A DNA stretch of 21,448 nucleotides, taken from NCBI GenBank assembly GCA_003225595.1, contig QIAR01000178.1, positions 1-21,448 of the forward strand, in the 5' to 3' direction. Shown here one piece after another: positions 14,597-21,448 of the stretch (its first letter is position 1; each line of letters starts with the position of its first letter). This DNA comes from Acidobacteriota bacterium (GTDB lineage: Bacteria > Acidobacteriota > Terriglobia > Terriglobales > Acidobacteriaceae). The notes beneath the pieces were generated by a model. It was not told the origin of the DNA. It worked only from the letters and a program-made list of their open reading frames with translations, and ran no database searches. The position numbers were made by a program, and so were the translations under genes.

Positions 14597-15412
14597 ATGA
14601 TCGCCAACCTTGACCAGATCGTTGGCGCCAAGCGCCGCCGTATTGCGGAAGACAAGTGTGGCGCGGATCTGCGCAAGCTTGAGCGGCTTGCGGAACAGCA
14701 CACGCCACGCGGTTTTCGTTACCAGCTTGAGAAGATCGCTGAATCGGGCGTGGCGGTGATCGCTGAGTTGAAGAAGGCTTCACCGTCCAAAGGGCTCATT
14801 CGTGCGGACTTCGACCCGGCTACGCTGGCGAAGGAATTGCAACAAGCGGGTGCGGCGGCACTCTCCGTTCTTACTGATGAAGAGTTTTTTGATGGGTCGC
14901 TCGAAAACCTCCTGCAGGCTTCAAACAGCACTCACCTGCCATGCCTGCGGAAAGATTTTATTGTGGACGAGTTTCAAGTGCTTGAGGCACGCGCCAACCG
15001 AGCAGATGCACTGCTGCTGATTGTGGCCGTGCTTCCACCTGCTGAGTTAAGCCGTTTGGCGAAACGCGCTCGCGAACTTAGGCTGGACGTGCTGTGTGAA
15101 GTTCATGATGAACAAGAGCTCAAGCGGGCCGTGGATGCCGGTTGCGATCTGATTGGCGTGAACAGCCGTGACTTGCGGACCTTTCAAGTGGATCTGGAGA
15201 CAGCGTTCCGCTTGGCCAATGTTCTTCCAAAGAATGCGTTGCGCGTGGCCGAAAGTGGCATCCATTCGGGACAAGATATTGCCCGCCTGCGCGCCGCTGG
15301 ATATCAGGCGTTCCTGATGGGAGAGTCACTGATGAAAGCCGCGTCGGCCGGTAAAGCATTAAGTGCGCTGCTTGCCGAGGTGGACGTGCCGGTGAAAAGT
15401 CATTCGGTGTAA
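14597..15412 (+). CDS. trpC: Indole-3-glycerol phosphate synthase
   Basis: A 271-residue (beta/alpha)8 barrel that closes the ring of CdRP to indole-3-glycerol phosphate, the fourth step of tryptophan synthesis. Key residues by family alignment are all present: Glu57 and Lys59 in IAELKKASPSKG, Lys119 in LRKDFIVDEFQ, Glu168 in CEVHDEQE, Asn189 in IGVNSRDLRTF, and Glu219-Ser220 in VAESGI. Length is typical for the monofunctional enzyme; it is not fused to TrpF. It opens the plus-strand unit trpC-trpF-trpB-trpA-aroQ-aroF. No Shine-Dalgarno is evident, and the short predicted leader may explain that. Confidence 0.96.
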   Translation: MIANLDQIVGAKRRRIAEDKCGADLRKLERLAEQHTPRGFRYQLEKIAESGVAVIAELKKASPSKGLIRADFDPATLAKELQQAGAAALSVLTDEEFFDGSLENLLQASNSTHLPCLRKDFIVDEFQVLEARANRADALLLIVAVLPPAELSRLAKRARELRLDVLCEVHDEQELKRAVDAGCDLIGVNSRDLRTFQVDLETAFRLANVLPKNALRVAESGIHSGQDIARLRAAGYQAFLMGESLMKAASAGKALSALLAEVDVPVKSHSV

Positions 15413-15464
15413 CCGGCGGCAGTTTCGCTTGTTGTCTCGATGACTCATTCGGTGAGCCAATGCA

Positions 15465-16142
15465 ATGACCTGGGTGAAAATTTGCGGGACCACGAATCTC
15501 GAGGACGCGCTTACCGCCATCGATGCTGGAACCGAGGCGCTGGGGTTCGTATTCTACGAAAAGAGCCCGCGAAAGATTGATGTCGAGGCAGCGCGCGAGA
15601 TCGTGTCACAACTGCCGGGGAACGTTGAGAAAGTCGGCGTGTTCGTGAACGAATTGCCGGAGCGAGTCGCCAGGACTGCTGATGAAGTTGGGCTGACTGC
15701 TGTGCAACTACACGGCGACGAACATGGCAATTCCTCAAGCCAGGTCAGCAACGGACCTAGAAAGCTTTTCGTGGCCATTCCCGTGAGTTTGCTTTCCCAG
15801 GCAGGGAAAGGGAATAAGAGCGCCGGGTTGACGTGGTTCAGCGCACGTCCGGAAGCTTGTAGCGCTATTTTTCTGGATTCTGGATCAACCGAGCAGCGAG
15901 GAGGTACAGGTAAGAGGTTCGACTGGGAAGATGCTCGACCATGGGTTTCACAACTAAGCCAGAAGTTTCGGATCGTCGTTGCTGGCGGCCTAACCCCGAC
16001 GAATGTCGCCGACGCCATGCGACTTCTACATCCCTGGGGTGTTGACGTCGCCTCCGGTGTAGAACTGAAACCGGGCAAGAAAGATCCTGAAAAGGTCCGG
16101 GCGTTCGTTCAAGCTGTGCGCCGGGCAGAGAAGAGCATATAG
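15465..16142 (+). CDS. trpF: Phosphoribosylanthranilate isomerase
   Basis: A 225-residue (beta/alpha)8 barrel that converts phosphoribosylanthranilate to CdRP, the step before TrpC. VKICGTT (4-10) carries the catalytic base Cys7, and FLDSG (136-140) the catalytic acid Asp138. SPRKI (34-38), GGTGKRFDW (146-154), VAGGLTPTNV (172-181) and GVDVASGVE (192-200) complete the phosphate site. It is slightly longer than common TrpF proteins, because of a loop near 86-120 rich in Gly, Ser and Asn. It lies 52 bp after trpC, and its stop is two bases before the trpB ATG, which implies translational coupling to trpB. Confidence 0.95.
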   Translation: MTWVKICGTTNLEDALTAIDAGTEALGFVFYEKSPRKIDVEAAREIVSQLPGNVEKVGVFVNELPERVARTADEVGLTAVQLHGDEHGNSSSQVSNGPRKLFVAIPVSLLSQAGKGNKSAGLTWFSARPEACSAIFLDSGSTEQRGGTGKRFDWEDARPWVSQLSQKFRIVVAGGLTPTNVADAMRLLHPWGVDVASGVELKPGKKDPEKVRAFVQAVRRAEKSI

Positions 16143-16144
16143 AG

Positions 16145-17389
16145 ATGGCAACGGCAACCATTCCGAAAGGCAAGACGCCCGCACGAGGGAAGAAGCCGGC
16201 CGGGAGTACTGCCGTCCCGGGCCGCTTCGGTGTGTATGGCGGACGCTATGTTCCGGAGACGTTAATGGCCGCTCTTGAAGAACTGGAGCGCGAGTACGAG
16301 AGAGCTCGCCGCGACCATAGCTTCCAGCAGCGTCTTGGCGAACTCCTTCGGCAGTATGCCGGCCGGCCAACGCCACTATTTTTCGCCCGTCGTCTCACTG
16401 AAAAGCTCGGCGGCCCGAAGATTTACCTCAAACGAGAAGACTTGCTGCACACCGGCGCTCACAAAATCAACAACTGCCTCGGCCAAGCCTTGCTCGTTGA
16501 GCGCATGGGGAAGCATCGCGTCATCGCCGAAACCGGGGCTGGACAGCACGGGGTGGCGACTGCGACGGTTTGCGCGCTGTTCGGATTCGAATGCGTCGTA
16601 TACATGGGCACCGAGGACATGCGACGGCAGGAACTGAACGTTTTTCGTATGCGCCTGCTGGGTGCGGAGGTCCGCCGTGTGGACTCCGGTTCGCGCACAC
16701 TCAAAGATGCAATCAATGAAGCCATGCGCGACTGGGTCACAAATGTTCGCACTACGCACTACCTTTTAGGCAGCGTTCTGGGCGCGCACCCATATCCCAC
16801 AATGGTGCGCGATTTCCAAATGGTGATCGGCCGCGAGGCGCGAGCCCAGATCCTCAAAGCCGAGGGCAAGCTTCCGACCGCGATTATCGCGTGTGTCGGC
16901 GGCGGTTCCAATTCCATCGGCATTTTTCACGAGTTCATAAATGATAGGAAGGTGCAGCTCACCGGCGTCGAAGCTGGCGGACGTGGGGAGCGATTAGGTG
17001 AGCACGCCGCCCGCTTCCGCGGCGGCTCTCCCGGCGTGTTGCAAGGAACGTACTCCTATGTATTGCAGGATGAGGCCGGACAGATTGCCGCCACACATTC
17101 CGTATCAGCCGGGCTCGACTATCCCTCGATTGGGCCCGAGCATGCTTGGCTGAATGACACGGGCCGCGCCGAATACGTCCCTGCCTCAGACTCCGAAGCC
17201 CTGGAAGCCTGCACTCTGCTGGCTCGCTCGGAAGGAATTATTCCTGCGCTCGAATCGGCGCACGCGGTGGCCGAACTGGTAAAGCGTGCTCCTAAAATGA
17301 AAAAGTCTGACATCGTGATCGTCAACGTTTCTGGACGCGGAGATAAGGACGTGGGGATTTTACGAGAGAACCTGAAATTGCAGGATTGA
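16145..17389 (+). CDS. trpB: Tryptophan synthase beta subunit
   Basis: A 414-residue PLP enzyme (TrpB1 type) that joins indole and serine to tryptophan in the alpha2-beta2 complex with TrpA. The PLP lysine is Lys107 in LLHTGAHKINN, the catalytic Glu is Glu129 in IAETGAGQHG, and the phosphate loop is GGGSNS (252-257). GRFGVYGGRYVPETL (26-40) is the usual start of the family. The first 25 residues (rich in Lys, Ala, Pro) are an extra tail. A purine-rich stretch, AGAGAAGAG, near the end of trpF may serve as ribosome site. Gap to trpA is about 110-120 bp and filled with degenerate repeat. Confidence 0.97.
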   Translation: MATATIPKGKTPARGKKPAGSTAVPGRFGVYGGRYVPETLMAALEELEREYERARRDHSFQQRLGELLRQYAGRPTPLFFARRLTEKLGGPKIYLKREDLLHTGAHKINNCLGQALLVERMGKHRVIAETGAGQHGVATATVCALFGFECVVYMGTEDMRRQELNVFRMRLLGAEVRRVDSGSRTLKDAINEAMRDWVTNVRTTHYLLGSVLGAHPYPTMVRDFQMVIGREARAQILKAEGKLPTAIIACVGGGSNSIGIFHEFINDRKVQLTGVEAGGRGERLGEHAARFRGGSPGVLQGTYSYVLQDEAGQIAATHSVSAGLDYPSIGPEHAWLNDTGRAEYVPASDSEALEACTLLARSEGIIPALESAHAVAELVKRAPKMKKSDIVIVNVSGRGDKDVGILRENLKLQD

Positions 17390-17395
17390 CGAGTT

Positions 17396-17475
17396 ACGAT
17401 TGCCGATTGAGGATGTGGCAGCCAGGGTGTGTGCTGGGGTTGAAACTCGTCGATCGAAAATCCTCAATCGTAAAT
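17396..17475. repeat. Imperfect inverted repeat between trpB and trpA
   Basis: CGATTGAGGAT (17404-17414) is the exact inverse of ATCCTCAATCG (17460-17470). Flanking bases also agree: TTACGATTG before the first arm matches the inverse of CAATCGTAAATT after the second. The same CGATT/AATCG vocabulary occurs in the gap before the FAH gene. The spacer is about 45 bases. Confidence 0.55.
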
Positions 17476-17509
17476 TCCAAGTCCCCATCCGTACCAAGTG
17501 TTTTGGTCC

Positions 17510-18301
17510 ATGCCTCTCTCTTTCACAAAACGGCCTTCTCTGGTCGCCTATGTCACTTGTGGCGATCCAGATCTCGCAACCACGCGCGACGTGGTGCTTG
17601 CGGCGATCGAGGGCGGCGCGGATGTAATTGAGTTGGGCGTGCCGTTCAGCGACCCTGTGGCCGATGGTCCGGTGATCCAACGCGCCAGTGAGCGCGCCCT
17701 GAAGCACGGAACTACGCTCGATCAAGTGCTAAAACTATCGGCAGAGGTACGCAAGCGTTCCCAGGCGGGTCTCATCATTTTTTCCTACTTGAATCCGATC
17801 ATGCGCATGGGGATTTCCCGGTTTTGTGCGGCAGCCTCGGAGGCAGGGATAGACGGCGCCCTGATTACGGATCTGCCGGTCGAGGAGGCGGGCGATCACC
17901 TGCACGAAATGCGCAAACGAAATCTCGCGAGCGTATTTTTGGCCGCACCCACCAGCACGGATCAACGCCTACAGTGTATTGCCAACGCCTCGACCGGATT
18001 TGTGTATGCTGTTTCCCGCACCGGCGTCACCGGCGTGCGCAAGCAGCTTCCGAAAGACGCGCGGGACCTTGTCCGGCGAATCCGCAGCCACACCAAACTA
18101 CCAGTTGCTGTTGGGTTTGGCATCTCGACTCCCGAACAGTTCGCCGCCGTGGGAGAATTTGCCGACGCGGCAGTTGTGGGCAGTGCGATCGTCGAGACGA
18201 TTGAGCGCAACCCGGGGAAGGAGCCGGAGGCTGTGGCGGAGTTTATCAGACAGCTGACGGCTGTAAGATCTCAGCTTTCAGCCGGTAGTGCGAAAGGTTG
18301 A
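17510..18301 (+). CDS. trpA: Tryptophan synthase alpha subunit
   Basis: A (beta/alpha)8 barrel that cleaves indole-3-glycerol phosphate to indole and glyceraldehyde 3-phosphate and passes indole to TrpB. From ATG 17510 it has 263 residues. The catalytic pair is Glu41 and Asp52 in IELGVPFSDPVADGP, and the mobile loop and phosphate site are YAVSRTGVTG and VAVGFGIST. A GTG at 17498 would add four residues (MFWS); I prefer 17510 because MPLSFTKRPSLVAYVT is the usual family start. The last dozen residues (VRSQLSAGSAKG) are encoded by the same AGCTGA-type repeat that fills the following gap, so the tail is not conserved family sequence. Confidence 0.95.
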   Translation: MPLSFTKRPSLVAYVTCGDPDLATTRDVVLAAIEGGADVIELGVPFSDPVADGPVIQRASERALKHGTTLDQVLKLSAEVRKRSQAGLIIFSYLNPIMRMGISRFCAAASEAGIDGALITDLPVEEAGDHLHEMRKRNLASVFLAAPTSTDQRLQCIANASTGFVYAVSRTGVTGVRKQLPKDARDLVRRIRSHTKLPVAVGFGISTPEQFAAVGEFADAAVVGSAIVETIERNPGKEPEAVAEFIRQLTAVRSQLSAGSAKG

Positions 18302-18412
18302 CGATTGGTGCTCCTCAGAAAGTGATCTGGACTAACGGTTAATCGATATTGGCGACTAACAGCTGAAGACTGAGACGAGTTGATAGCTGAAAGCTGACGA
18401 CTGAAAGCTCTG
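18251..18412. repeat. AGCTGA-type repeat spanning the trpA 3' end and the gap to aroQ
   Basis: The 12-mer TCAGCTTTCAGC (18271-18282) inside trpA is the exact inverse of GCTGAAAGCTGA (18386-18397) in the gap. Between and around them are many partial AGCTGA and GACTGA units (18360-18412), running right up to the aroQ ATG. Confidence 0.6.
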
Positions 18413-18733
18413 ATGGACATTGCTGACTGGCGCAAGAAAATCGACGAGATTGACCGCAAGCTGGTCGAGTTGCTGAATCAGCGGGCTGCAGCGGCGCAAG
18501 AAATTGGACGGCTTAAGCGGAATACCAATCTGCCAATTTATGAGCCCGACCGCGAACGGAACGTATTCGTCCAGGTCCAACGGGAGAATCAGGGACCTCT
18601 GTCAGACCGCGATTTGGCGCAGATTTACGAGCGCATCATGGATGTCATGCGGAAAATTCAGAAGGAAGAAATCGCACCGCAGGTGAAGTCTGCGGCGGCG
18701 GACACCGAGCTGGATTCGGAAGTGAATGATTGA
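18413..18733 (+). CDS. aroQ: Chorismate mutase, AroQ class, monofunctional
   Basis: A 106-residue all-helical chorismate mutase that rearranges chorismate to prephenate, opening the phenylalanine/tyrosine branch. Expected active-site residues are present: Arg7 (DWRKKIDEID), Arg24 (LLNQRAAAAQEIG), Lys35 (RLKRN), and Asp46-Arg47-Glu48 in YEPDRERN. DLAQIYERIMDVMRKIQ is the third helix. The last 20 residues are acidic and likely disordered. No prephenate dehydratase or dehydrogenase is fused. It sits between trpA and a DAHP synthase, so the same transcript serves the shared and competing branches. The ATG follows repeat DNA with no clear ribosome site. Confidence 0.93.
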   Translation: MDIADWRKKIDEIDRKLVELLNQRAAAAQEIGRLKRNTNLPIYEPDRERNVFVQVQRENQGPLSDRDLAQIYERIMDVMRKIQKEEIAPQVKSAAADTELDSEVND

Positions 18734-18816
18734 GAAGCTCTCGGTCGTCAGCTATCCGCCTTTAGTTACGTCCACCATGCGTCTCTGAGAGCTGATGGCT
18801 GACACCTGAGAGCTGC
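18734..18816. repeat. Repeat phrases between aroQ and aroF
   Basis: The 10-mer CTGAGAGCTG occurs twice, at 18785-18794 and 18806-18815, and AGCTCTC (18736-18742) is its partial inverse. The vocabulary (GAGAGCTGATGGCTGA) matches the repeat before aroQ. Confidence 0.55.
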
Positions 18817-18823
18817 GATCCCT

Positions 18824-19843
18824 ATGATTGTCGCCATGCAAGAATCCGCGACCGAAGAACAGATTCAGCAGGTAATTGATCGCCTGGTGAAGATGGGCTT
18901 CGAGGTGCACCGCAGTACGGGTGCTCGGCAAACTGTGCTAGGCGCCGTGGGTGCACGCGTTGAGTTTGATATCCGCAACCTGGAGCTGTTGTCCGGTGTG
19001 CAGGAGGTGCACCGCATCAGCTCGCCCTATAAGCTTGCCGGACGAAGCTTCCGGCCCGAGGGCACCGTCGTCCGATTTGCAAACGGAGTGGAGATCGGTG
19101 GCCCAAACGTGGTGGTCATGGCTGGCCCGTGCTCGGTGGAATCGCACGAGCAGCTCTTCACTACGGCAGAAGCTGTGGTGAAAGCAGGAGCACGCGTGTT
19201 GCGCGGCGGCGCCTTCAAGCCACGGAGCTCCCCCTATTCGTTCCAGGGACTGGGTGAAGAAGGCCTCAAATTGTTGCGCGAAGCCGGCGATAAGTTCGGC
19301 TTGCTGGTCATCAGCGAAGTCATGGAAATCGCGCAGATCCCGGTGATGCTGCCTTATGTGGATACCCTTCAGGTAGGCGCGCGCAATATGCAGAACTTCA
19401 ACCTGCTGAGAGAACTGGGGAAGGTCAGAAAGCCGGTGCTGCTAAAACGCGGAATCGCTGCCACCCTGGAAGAATTGCTGCTTTCGGCCGAGTACATCAT
19501 GGCGGGCGGCAACTACGAGGTGGTCCTCTGCGAGCGCGGCATTCGGACATTCGAAACCTACACGCGCAATACGCTCGATATTTCTGCGATTCCCATCATC
19601 AAAAAGCTCTCGCACCTTCCCATGACGGCCGATCCATCGCATGGCACGGGGCGCCGCGACAAGGTTTCTCCCATGGCACGCGCGGCTGTGGCGGCAGGTG
19701 CTGACGCCTTGCTGATCGAAGTCCACTGCGATCCAGAGAAAGCTCTGTCTGATGGTGCCCAGTCGCTGTATCCCGAACAGTTCAGCAAACTGATGGACGA
19801 ATTGAGAATGATCGCCCCAGCTGTAGGGCGGAAGATCGACTAG
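18824..19843 (+). CDS. aroF: 3-deoxy-7-phosphoheptulonate synthase (DAHP synthase) with N-terminal ferredoxin-like domain
   Basis: A 339-residue type I-beta DAHP synthase that condenses PEP and erythrose 4-phosphate, the first step of the shikimate pathway. Residues 1-70 form a ferredoxin-like regulatory domain, as in the Thermotoga maritima enzyme, where Tyr and Phe inhibit through it. The barrel starts near 75. Metal ligands fit the family: Cys103 (AGPCSVE), His273 (DPSHGTGRRD), Glu299 (IEVH) and Asp310 (ALSDG). KPRSSPYSFQGLG (132-144), LLKRG and CERGIRTFE bind PEP and phosphate. Length and domain plan match the T. maritima protein closely. It is the last gene of the trp-aro unit, next to a free chorismate mutase, which suggests joint control of the two activities. 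Confidence 0.95.
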   Translation: MIVAMQESATEEQIQQVIDRLVKMGFEVHRSTGARQTVLGAVGARVEFDIRNLELLSGVQEVHRISSPYKLAGRSFRPEGTVVRFANGVEIGGPNVVVMAGPCSVESHEQLFTTAEAVVKAGARVLRGGAFKPRSSPYSFQGLGEEGLKLLREAGDKFGLLVISEVMEIAQIPVMLPYVDTLQVGARNMQNFNLLRELGKVRKPVLLKRGIAATLEELLLSAEYIMAGGNYEVVLCERGIRTFETYTRNTLDISAIPIIKKLSHLPMTADPSHGTGRRDKVSPMARAAVAAGADALLIEVHCDPEKALSDGAQSLYPEQFSKLMDELRMIAPAVGRKID

Positions 19844-19925
19844 AGAAGATTCAGCATTGATGCGGAGCTGTTGGATTCCTGAGTGTTGATCTTAGACTGG
19901 CAGCGCTCCAATCTAGAGTTACCTT

Positions 19926-19950
19926 GCAACTGAAAGTTGCTTCCTTGTTT
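19926..19950 (+). terminator. Probable intrinsic terminator of the trp-aro unit
   Basis: GCAACT-GAA-AGTTGC (19926-19940) is a perfect 6-bp stem with a 3-base loop, followed by the T-rich TTCCTTGTTT. It lies 83 bp after the aroF stop. Modest stem strength, but the best terminator-shaped site in the window. Nothing else is recognised in 19844-20050. Confidence 0.45.
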
Positions 19951-20050
19951 AGCCTCTTGCTCTCCTCACCTGTAAGCCGCAGTCTTAATTTGGCGGAAAT
20001 ATCCCGCGCGTAGAACGGCTATGGAATCAATTGCCTTGTCGGGGTAAAGC

Positions 20051-20506
20051 CTATCCGCCTTCATGTGAACTAAACCAGCGAAGCACTCGCATGTCGAACT
20101 CCTGACCAGCGGCATTCACGGCACCGCAATGACCAGCATTCGGCACCTCCCACAGAATTATTTTAGCCGGGTTGTGGGCACGAATCCATTCGGACTGTTG
20201 GGGAGGAATGTTGTCATCTGCCAACCCATGTATTAGAAAAGTCGGCACGCGGCTTCCAACCACCGAATTCTCGGGAGAGGCATCTGCCAAGTTGACACCA
20301 CGTCTAAGCCTGCCGTACAGGAAGGCCAATTCGACAGCGGGTCGCAGAGCCACCCTGCCCAACCACGTTCCCGTATGAAAAACCTGACCCACGCGCACGT
20401 ATGCAACCTGCTGGAAGCTGGCGAACGATGATTCGGCGACGATCCCGCAAACTGCCCACTCGCCACAAAATTGTGCCCCCTTTCTGCCGCTCCTATGCAC
20501 CACCAC
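20051..20506 (-). pseudogene. 5'-truncated alpha/beta hydrolase remnant
   Basis: The open frame (GTG at 20506) encodes only the C-terminal half of an alpha/beta hydrolase. AESSFASFQQVAYVRVGQ (about 24-41) normally follows the nucleophile-elbow strand. FLIHGLADDNIPPQQS holds the acid Asp, and VPNAGHCGAV the catalytic His. The first 23 residues (MVVHRSGRKGAQFCGEWAV) do not look like the family, and the oxyanion region and the G.S.G nucleophile are missing. No frame upstream to tRNA-Glu supplies them. I read it as a decayed or cut gene rather than a working enzyme. The break lies 75 bp from the 3' end of tRNA-Glu, a common insertion site of mobile DNA, but no integrase remains. Confidence 0.62.
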
Positions 20507-20580
20507 GTGCTACGACAGTTCTTGCCTCTTGGCAGACGGTCTAGGGAAGTACAAGTGGTAACAGGAGAAAGCAGGAGGTT

Positions 20581-20655
20581 TGGTAGCGCTACCGGGAATC
20601 GAACCCGGGTTTGAAGATTGAGAATCTTCCGTCCTAACCCCTAGACGATAGCGCC
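20581..20655 (-). tRNA. tRNA-Glu (anticodon CTC)
   Basis: Read on the minus strand, acceptor GGCGCTA pairs with TAGCGCT (first pair G-T), discriminator A, and CCA is encoded (20583-20581). The anticodon arm is GAAGA-TTCTCAA-TCTTC with anticodon CTC, reading GAG. The T arm is CCCGG-GTTCGAT-TCCCGG type. All arms close. It is transcribed towards the hydrolase remnant. Confidence 0.95.
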
Positions 20656-20670
20656 ATCGGGCCGCAAGAA

Positions 20671-20676
20671 ATTATA
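20671..20676 (-). promoter_or_regulatory. -10 box of tRNA-Glu
   Basis: A perfect TATAAT on the minus strand, 15 bases before the mature tRNA 5' end, in the 60-bp gap after the membrane-protein gene. No matching -35 is seen. Confidence 0.45.
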
Positions 20677-20715
20677 ACAAAGCACGGACATCGCTTGGCC
20701 CGGCTGGAACCGCCG

Positions 20716-21075
20716 TCAGGCGCGCCGGAACGCCGCGGCCTCCATCTTTCGCGCCTCTGCTTGCTCATAGGTCCTGCGCACCGTCGGACGCAAGGCCCCG
20801 AGAACAACGGTGAGAATTCCTCCAATTAGCACCAGCGGATACCAGATGCCATACGGCTGTCCCACGGACAGAGCATAAAGTCCGACCATGAGGTGTCCAA
20901 CGCCAATAACAACCATCAGCGTGAAAGCACCGAGGACGAAGGTCCTGCCCTTTCCCTTTGGGGCCAACGTGCCCGCCAGCGCTCCTAGAATTCCGCCCAA
21001 ACCGCCGATCAATCCTCCGCCGATGCCCCCGTACAGCGCACCAAACCGAATCGGATCAAACCATGGTTGCATCAT
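20716..21075 (-). CDS. Glycine-zipper membrane protein of unknown function
   Basis: A 119-residue protein that I cannot assign to a named family. It has three hydrophobic segments: a very Gly-rich one at about 11-38 (GALYGGIGGGLIGGLGGILG, a GxxxG-type zipper), one at 45-70 and one at 76-95. A positively charged tail (RPTVRRTYEQAEARKMEAAAFRRA) should face the cytoplasm. It begins with ATGATG overlapping the stop of the DUF2089-type regulator by four bases (ATGA), so it is translated by coupling. This tie suggests it works with that regulator, perhaps as its target or its membrane partner; that is inference. Confidence 0.72.
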   Translation of the reverse strand: MMQPWFDPIRFGALYGGIGGGLIGGLGGILGALAGTLAPKGKGRTFVLGAFTLMVVIGVGHLMVGLYALSVGQPYGIWYPLVLIGGILTVVLGALRPTVRRTYEQAEARKMEAAAFRRA

Positions 21076-21410
21076 ATGCTTTCCTTTTGTTGTTCCATTT
21101 TTTGGCGATAAAGATCCCGCACTGATCGCGCTGCGGAAACCGTGATCTCGCCGCGCTCGACCAGATTAGCCAGCAGTTGCATCATCGGATCCGGTGTCGT
21201 CCCTTCCACCATTTTCTGCACTCGCTCAATCAACCGGTCCACTTTGGCACGAATCGTGGGATAGCTGACCTGGTAGACCCGCGCTAGTTCTTTGAGCGAT
21301 CCCGACGCCAGCACCAATTGCTGCACCACATCTAATTCCTCCTCGGTTAGCGAAAACAGGGGGTGGTTTACCGTTGATCTGCTTTCGCGTTCCGTTTCGG
21401 AGAATGTCAT
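21072..21410 (-). CDS. DUF2089-type helix-turn-helix regulator
   Basis: A 112-residue protein from ATG 21410 (GTG 21419 would add three residues). After a Ser-rich N-terminus, FSLTEEELDVVQQLVLASGS (19-38) and LKELARVYQVSYPTIRAKVDRLIERV (39-64) form a helix-turn-helix of the DUF2089 type. The tail (DPMMQLLANLVERGEITVSAARSVRDLYRQ) fits the short C-terminal helices seen in such proteins, where gene expression control is presumed but targets are rarely known. It overlaps the downstream membrane-protein gene by four bases. I chose 21410 because a -10 box lies nine bases before it, the same spacing as for two other genes here. No zinc-ribbon cysteines are present. Confidence 0.72.
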   Translation of the reverse strand: MTFSETERESRSTVNHPLFSLTEEELDVVQQLVLASGSLKELARVYQVSYPTIRAKVDRLIERVQKMVEGTTPDPMMQLLANLVERGEITVSAARSVRDLYRQKMEQQKESI

Positions 21411-21419
21411 GGCTAGCAC

Positions 21420-21447
21420 TTTATCCGCTCACACTAATAAATGTAAA
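21420..21447 (-). promoter_or_regulatory. Candidate promoter of the DUF2089 gene, leaderless
   Basis: TTTACA (21447-21442), 16 bp, GATAAA (21425-21420) on the minus strand. The -10 ends nine bases before ATG 21410, so the transcript would start about three bases before it. No Shine-Dalgarno is evident for ATG 21410. Confidence 0.35.
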
Positions 21448-21448
21448 G

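Overview
The window looks like a piece of an ordinary bacterial chromosome, most probably from a soil Acidobacteriota (Terriglobia/Koribacter-like). This assignment is inferred from moderately GC-rich DNA, the mix of families (FnIII lipoprotein, DUF1059, DUF6580 and DUF2089 proteins), a trpCFBA-aroQ-aroF order, and intergenic DNA full of short degenerate palindromic phrases. No phage, transposase, integrase, CRISPR array or plasmid gene was found.

Layout. 1-1346 is a class III aminotransferase cut by the left edge. Then on the + strand come a DUF1059 protein (1497-1697), a FnIII lipoprotein (1822-2931), a fumarylacetoacetase-fold hydrolase (3095-3895) and a DUF3592-like membrane protein (3992-4432). 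An M23 peptidase with a TTG start lies on the - strand (4668-5579). A 456-bp gap without a convincing gene separates it from divergent thiL (6036-7004), followed by a secreted protein (7153-7746) and a carboxyltransferase beta subunit (7821-9371). A - strand cluster follows: DUF6580 membrane protein, YdjM-like membrane protein and a diacylglycerol/sphingosine-kinase-like lipid kinase (9578-12286). A 400-bp gap with nested inverted repeats leads to an OsmC peroxiredoxin (12687-13112). Then come a tiny stand-alone HisKA-like protein (-), tRNA-Leu(CAG), and a monohaem cytochrome c (-).

The metabolic core is 14597-19843: trpC, trpF, trpB, trpA, a monofunctional AroQ chorismate mutase and a DAHP synthase with an N-terminal ferredoxin-like regulatory domain, all on +. 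Together they cover the first committed step of aromatic synthesis, the branch to prephenate and the last steps of tryptophan synthesis. trpE, trpG and trpD are not in the window. The right end has a 5'-truncated alpha/beta-hydrolase remnant, tRNA-Glu(CTC), and a translationally coupled pair: a glycine-zipper membrane protein and a DUF2089-type HTH regulator.

I found no clearly new multi-gene system. The best leads are a possible three-way-junction structure at 12448-12549, -10 boxes that sit at one fixed distance from start codons (leaderless mRNAs), a Cys at the substrate-selectivity position of the carboxyltransferase, repeat-derived sequence at the trpA 3' end, homopolymer tracts in three exported or membrane protein genes, and the DUF2089/membrane-protein pair.
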